From positions 1 through 46,679 of the forward strand of contig DATLFI010000189.1 of assembly GCA_035524895.1 (NCBI GenBank): 46,679 bases of DNA, in the 5' to 3' direction. This document shows, one piece after another, positions 44,839 to 46,679 of the stretch (its first letter is position 1; every line of letters begins with the position of its first letter). The position numbers and the translations under genes are program-made. Source of the DNA: DATLFI01 sp035524895 (GTDB lineage: Bacteria; Acidobacteriota; Thermoanaerobaculia; Multivoradales; Multivoraceae). Below the pieces are notes generated by a model. That model was not told the origin of the DNA. It searched no databases and worked only from the letters and a program-made list of their open reading frames with translations.

Positions 44839-44918
44839 CGAACCCACCCACCGCACGGCATCCCGTACGGAACAACGGTTTTGAAGACCGCAGAGGGCAC
44901 CAGCCCCCGAGCGCTTCC
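44819..44918 (-). tRNA. selC: tRNA-Sec(UCA), selenocysteine tRNA
   Basis: A 100-base tRNA including encoded CCA. The 8-bp acceptor stem is GGAAGCGC/GCGCTTCC with discriminator G. The 6-bp D stem GGGGGC/GCCCTC has a 4-base loop. The anticodon arm is GCGGT-CTTCAAA-ACCGT with anticodon TCA. The long variable arm is CCGTACGG-GATG-CCGTGCGG, and the T arm GTGGG-TTCGATT-CCCAT. The long acceptor, long D stem, long variable arm and UCA anticodon together are diagnostic. Its presence implies selA/selB and at least one selenoprotein elsewhere in the genome. It lies 47 bp after moeA on the same strand. Confidence 0.96.
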
Positions 44919-44926
44919 TTGTCGCG

Positions 44927-44932
44927 ATTGTA
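44927..44932 (-). promoter_or_regulatory. -10 box (TACAAT) of tRNA-Sec
   Basis: TACAAT on the minus strand ends 8 bases before the tRNA 5' end, inside the short gap after the moeA stop. The -35 is weak. Confidence 0.5.
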
Positions 44933-44965
44933 CGACCGGAGGGTCCATACCGGCTCGCGGCTCGA

Positions 44966-46192
44966 CTAGCCCGGCACCCACTCCACTAGCGGCAACACCT
45001 CGCACCGGCTTCCTTCCGGCTGCTCCGGCGTTCCTTTGGGAAGGCGCACCAAGACAGTGCCATGGGCGTAGGCGACGACGTCGTGGCTGCCCTGGGGCAC
45101 CACGACGCGAACGCCGACTCCTCGTTCCGGGTCGAGCTCGACGACGCCGGGCAGGAACAGGTCGCGCCCCTTTGCGGCGGGCAGCGGCGCGAGGGCGGTG
45201 GCGGGCAGGGCGCCGTGCCAGAAGCCGTCGTCGAAACCCAACATCCGCCGCAGAGCGGGTCGGACGAAGAGCCAGAAGCAAACCATCGCGGAGGCTGGGT
45301 TGCCGGGCAGTGCGAAGACCCAGCCGCCAGGGTGCACGGCGGCGACCATCGGCTTGCCGGGCTGGATGGCGACGGCGTCGAAGAGCGGCTCGCAGCCGTG
45401 GTCGGCGAGCACGCCTTCGACCAGATCGAACTCACCCATGGAAACGCCGCCGGAGAGCAGCAGCACGTCGCGGCGCAGCCCCTCCTGGACGAGTCGGCGG
45501 AGGGTGGCGGGGTCGTCGGGGGCTATGCCGAGCGGCTCGTTCACGATCCCGAGCTGCGCCAGAGCCGCGCCGAGGAAATCGGTATGAGAGTCGCGGATCT
45601 GACCGGGATCGGGCTCGCGCTCGGGGGGTACCACCTCGTCGCCGGTGGTGATCGAGGCAACTTTGGGGCGGGCGTGTACCTCCACTTCGGCGACTCCGTG
45701 GGAGGCGAGGAGCGCGAGCGCGCCAGGGCCGAGCAGGTGGCCGCGATCGAGCAGCGTGGCGCCGCGCTGGCTGACCTCGCCGCGCCGCCGGATGTGGTCG
45801 GGTCCGCTCGCGCCCCCGGGGAATCGCACCCGGCGCCGATCTCCGTCCGCCTGGCGCTGCAGCTCACTCGCCTCGATCGGCACCACGCGATTGGCGCCTT
45901 CGGGGACGGGGGCGCCGGTCATGATGCGCACCGCGCTGCCGGGCCGGAGGGTGTGTCCGGGAGAGTCGCCGGCGGCGAGTGTCGCGGAGATCTCCAGGAT
46001 GGAGCCAGGCGAGACGTCGCCGTCCACCGCGAAGCCGTCCATCGCCGAGGTGTCGAACGGCGGCACGTCGACCTGCGCGGCGACGGTCGAAGCCAGCACG
46101 CGCCCGAGCGCGGCGGTTCGTCGTGTCTGGCTCGGCGCGCGCGCGGTGATCCGTTCGTGGATACGCCGCCAGGCCTCTTCGGGGGCGATCAT
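44966..46192 (-). CDS. moeA: Molybdopterin molybdenumtransferase
   Basis: A 408-residue enzyme that inserts molybdate into adenylylated molybdopterin, the last step of Moco synthesis. MoeA motifs are PPFDTSAMDGFAV, SAVRIMTGAPVPEGAN, HIRRRGEVSQRGATLL, VASITTGDEVVPPE, QIRDSHTDFL, LLLSGGVSMGEFDLVEGVL and FALPGNPASAMVCF. The start is ATG 46192. A dispersed repeat lies 94 bp upstream and the tRNA-Sec gene follows on the same strand. The neighbours suggest, but do not prove, a link with a Mo- and Sec-dependent enzyme such as formate dehydrogenase. Confidence 0.95.
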   Translation of the reverse strand: MIAPEEAWRRIHERITARAPSQTRRTAALGRVLASTVAAQVDVPPFDTSAMDGFAVDGDVSPGSILEISATLAAGDSPGHTLRPGSAVRIMTGAPVPEGANRVVPIEASELQRQADGDRRRVRFPGGASGPDHIRRRGEVSQRGATLLDRGHLLGPGALALLASHGVAEVEVHARPKVASITTGDEVVPPEREPDPGQIRDSHTDFLGAALAQLGIVNEPLGIAPDDPATLRRLVQEGLRRDVLLLSGGVSMGEFDLVEGVLADHGCEPLFDAVAIQPGKPMVAAVHPGGWVFALPGNPASAMVCFWLFVRPALRRMLGFDDGFWHGALPATALAPLPAAKGRDLFLPGVVELDPERGVGVRVVVPQGSHDVVAYAHGTVLVRLPKGTPEQPEGSRCEVLPLVEWVPG

Positions 46193-46285
46193 CGCGGCAT
46201 GCTAGCCGAGCGTCTCCGGCGCGCGGGATCCTCTCGACCGCCGAGGCGGCACGTCGCTACGGTGCCGATCGGCCGGCAATCCGCG

Positions 46286-46679
46286 AGCAGCCCGTGGTGG
46301 AACCCCCGTGGGCTGCGTTGGGAGCGCCGTGGGGCCGTATGCCTATTGGGTGCGCGGGGAAGCTCTTTCGCCTGCAGCGGCTCTACCGGCGGCTCGGGGT
46401 CGGCGCGGGAGCGGTGGCGATGTTGGGTCACACGCTTCGTGAGCGCAACACCGCAGTCGGCCCCACGCCGCCCCCTACCAGAGCCGCGAAGCGGCGACGT
46501 CGGTGCAGACAAGCTGCCCGGGGCAGCTTGCTTGCACCCACCCTTTGGGCGCGGGGGTTTCGAGACCCCGACTGCGTTGGGCCTCCTGCACGATGGCACC
46601 GCATCGCGTTCGTCGGCCACGCCTTGCCAGCGGCCGCAGATCCCCGCGCGCAGCCTCACGCGGGTTTCACCACGGGCTG
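46286..46679. mobile_element. MITE-like dispersed repeat, copy 2
   Basis: The left end AGCAGCCCGTGGTGGAACCC and the reverse complement of the right end match at 17 of 18 visible positions; the window stops about two bases before the expected end. It aligns with copy 1 at 26321-26597 over most of its length but has two extra segments, roughly 46338-46410 and 46487-46552. The second contains its own hairpin (AAGCTGCCC/GGGCAGCTT). It has no recognisable coding frame. Confidence 0.75.

Overview
The window is GC-rich, densely coded bacterial chromosome. It most likely comes from a member of the Acidobacteriota. The main reason is a tandem pair of secreted proteins that join a GWxTD-type N-terminal domain to the 'VWFA-related Acidobacterial' domain; carboxypeptidase-regulatory beta-barrel proteins, a DUF1800/DUF1501 export pair, a fused E1 alpha/beta dehydrogenase and frequent TTG/GTG starts fit. 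Signal peptides, a lipobox, outer-membrane-type barrels and lytic transglycosylase/MurA indicate a diderm cell wall. No transposase, phage gene or CRISPR array was seen.

Layout. 1-2405 (+): tail of an unknown gene overlapping a 2-oxoacid dehydrogenase E1 alpha-beta fusion. 2563-5627 (-): tandem universal stress protein and argS. 5944-6471 (+): macro-domain protein behind a long structured leader. 6535-8911 (-): KDPG-type aldolase, an unknown 140-residue protein and an ApgM-type phosphoglycerate mutase. 9098-9466 (+): small unknown protein. 9571-15554 (-): two GWxTD/VWFA paralogues and maf. 15876-19513 (+): cysteine desulfurase and mnmA (together the start of tRNA U34 2-thiolation), a TetR regulator and an ACT-domain protein. 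19527-26250 (-): prfA-prmC-murA-slt-rsmI, a translation-termination and cell-wall cluster. 26620-30857 (-): a histidine kinase and an NtrC-type response regulator behind a sigma-54-like promoter. 31168-34174 (-): an outer-membrane barrel protein and ComF. 34311-34892 (+): a small outer-membrane protein. 34988-36229 (+): tRNA-Ala(GGC), repeats and a HepT/MntA toxin-antitoxin pair. 36264-38903 (-): M14 peptidase. 39193-43902 (+): DUF1800, DUF1501 and two paralogous envelope proteins of unknown function. 43955-46192 (-): lipoprotein, tRNA-Sec and moeA. 46286-46679: second copy of a dispersed repeat.

The most unusual signals are in non-coding DNA. (1) Both tRNA genes are followed by an inverted copy of their own 3' end including CCA, then a second hairpin, then a shared 13-base motif (GCTCAGGAACGAT). 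The tRNA-Ala tail is also duplicated next to the toxin-antitoxin pair. (2) A 0.28-0.39 kb MITE-like element with about 20-bp terminal inverted repeats occurs twice, each time 70-95 bp upstream of a minus-strand start codon and in the same orientation. (3) At least eight short tandem duplications sit at gene edges, all with periods that are multiples of three. (4) A tRNA-Sec gene shows that the organism probably makes selenoproteins; it lies beside moeA.
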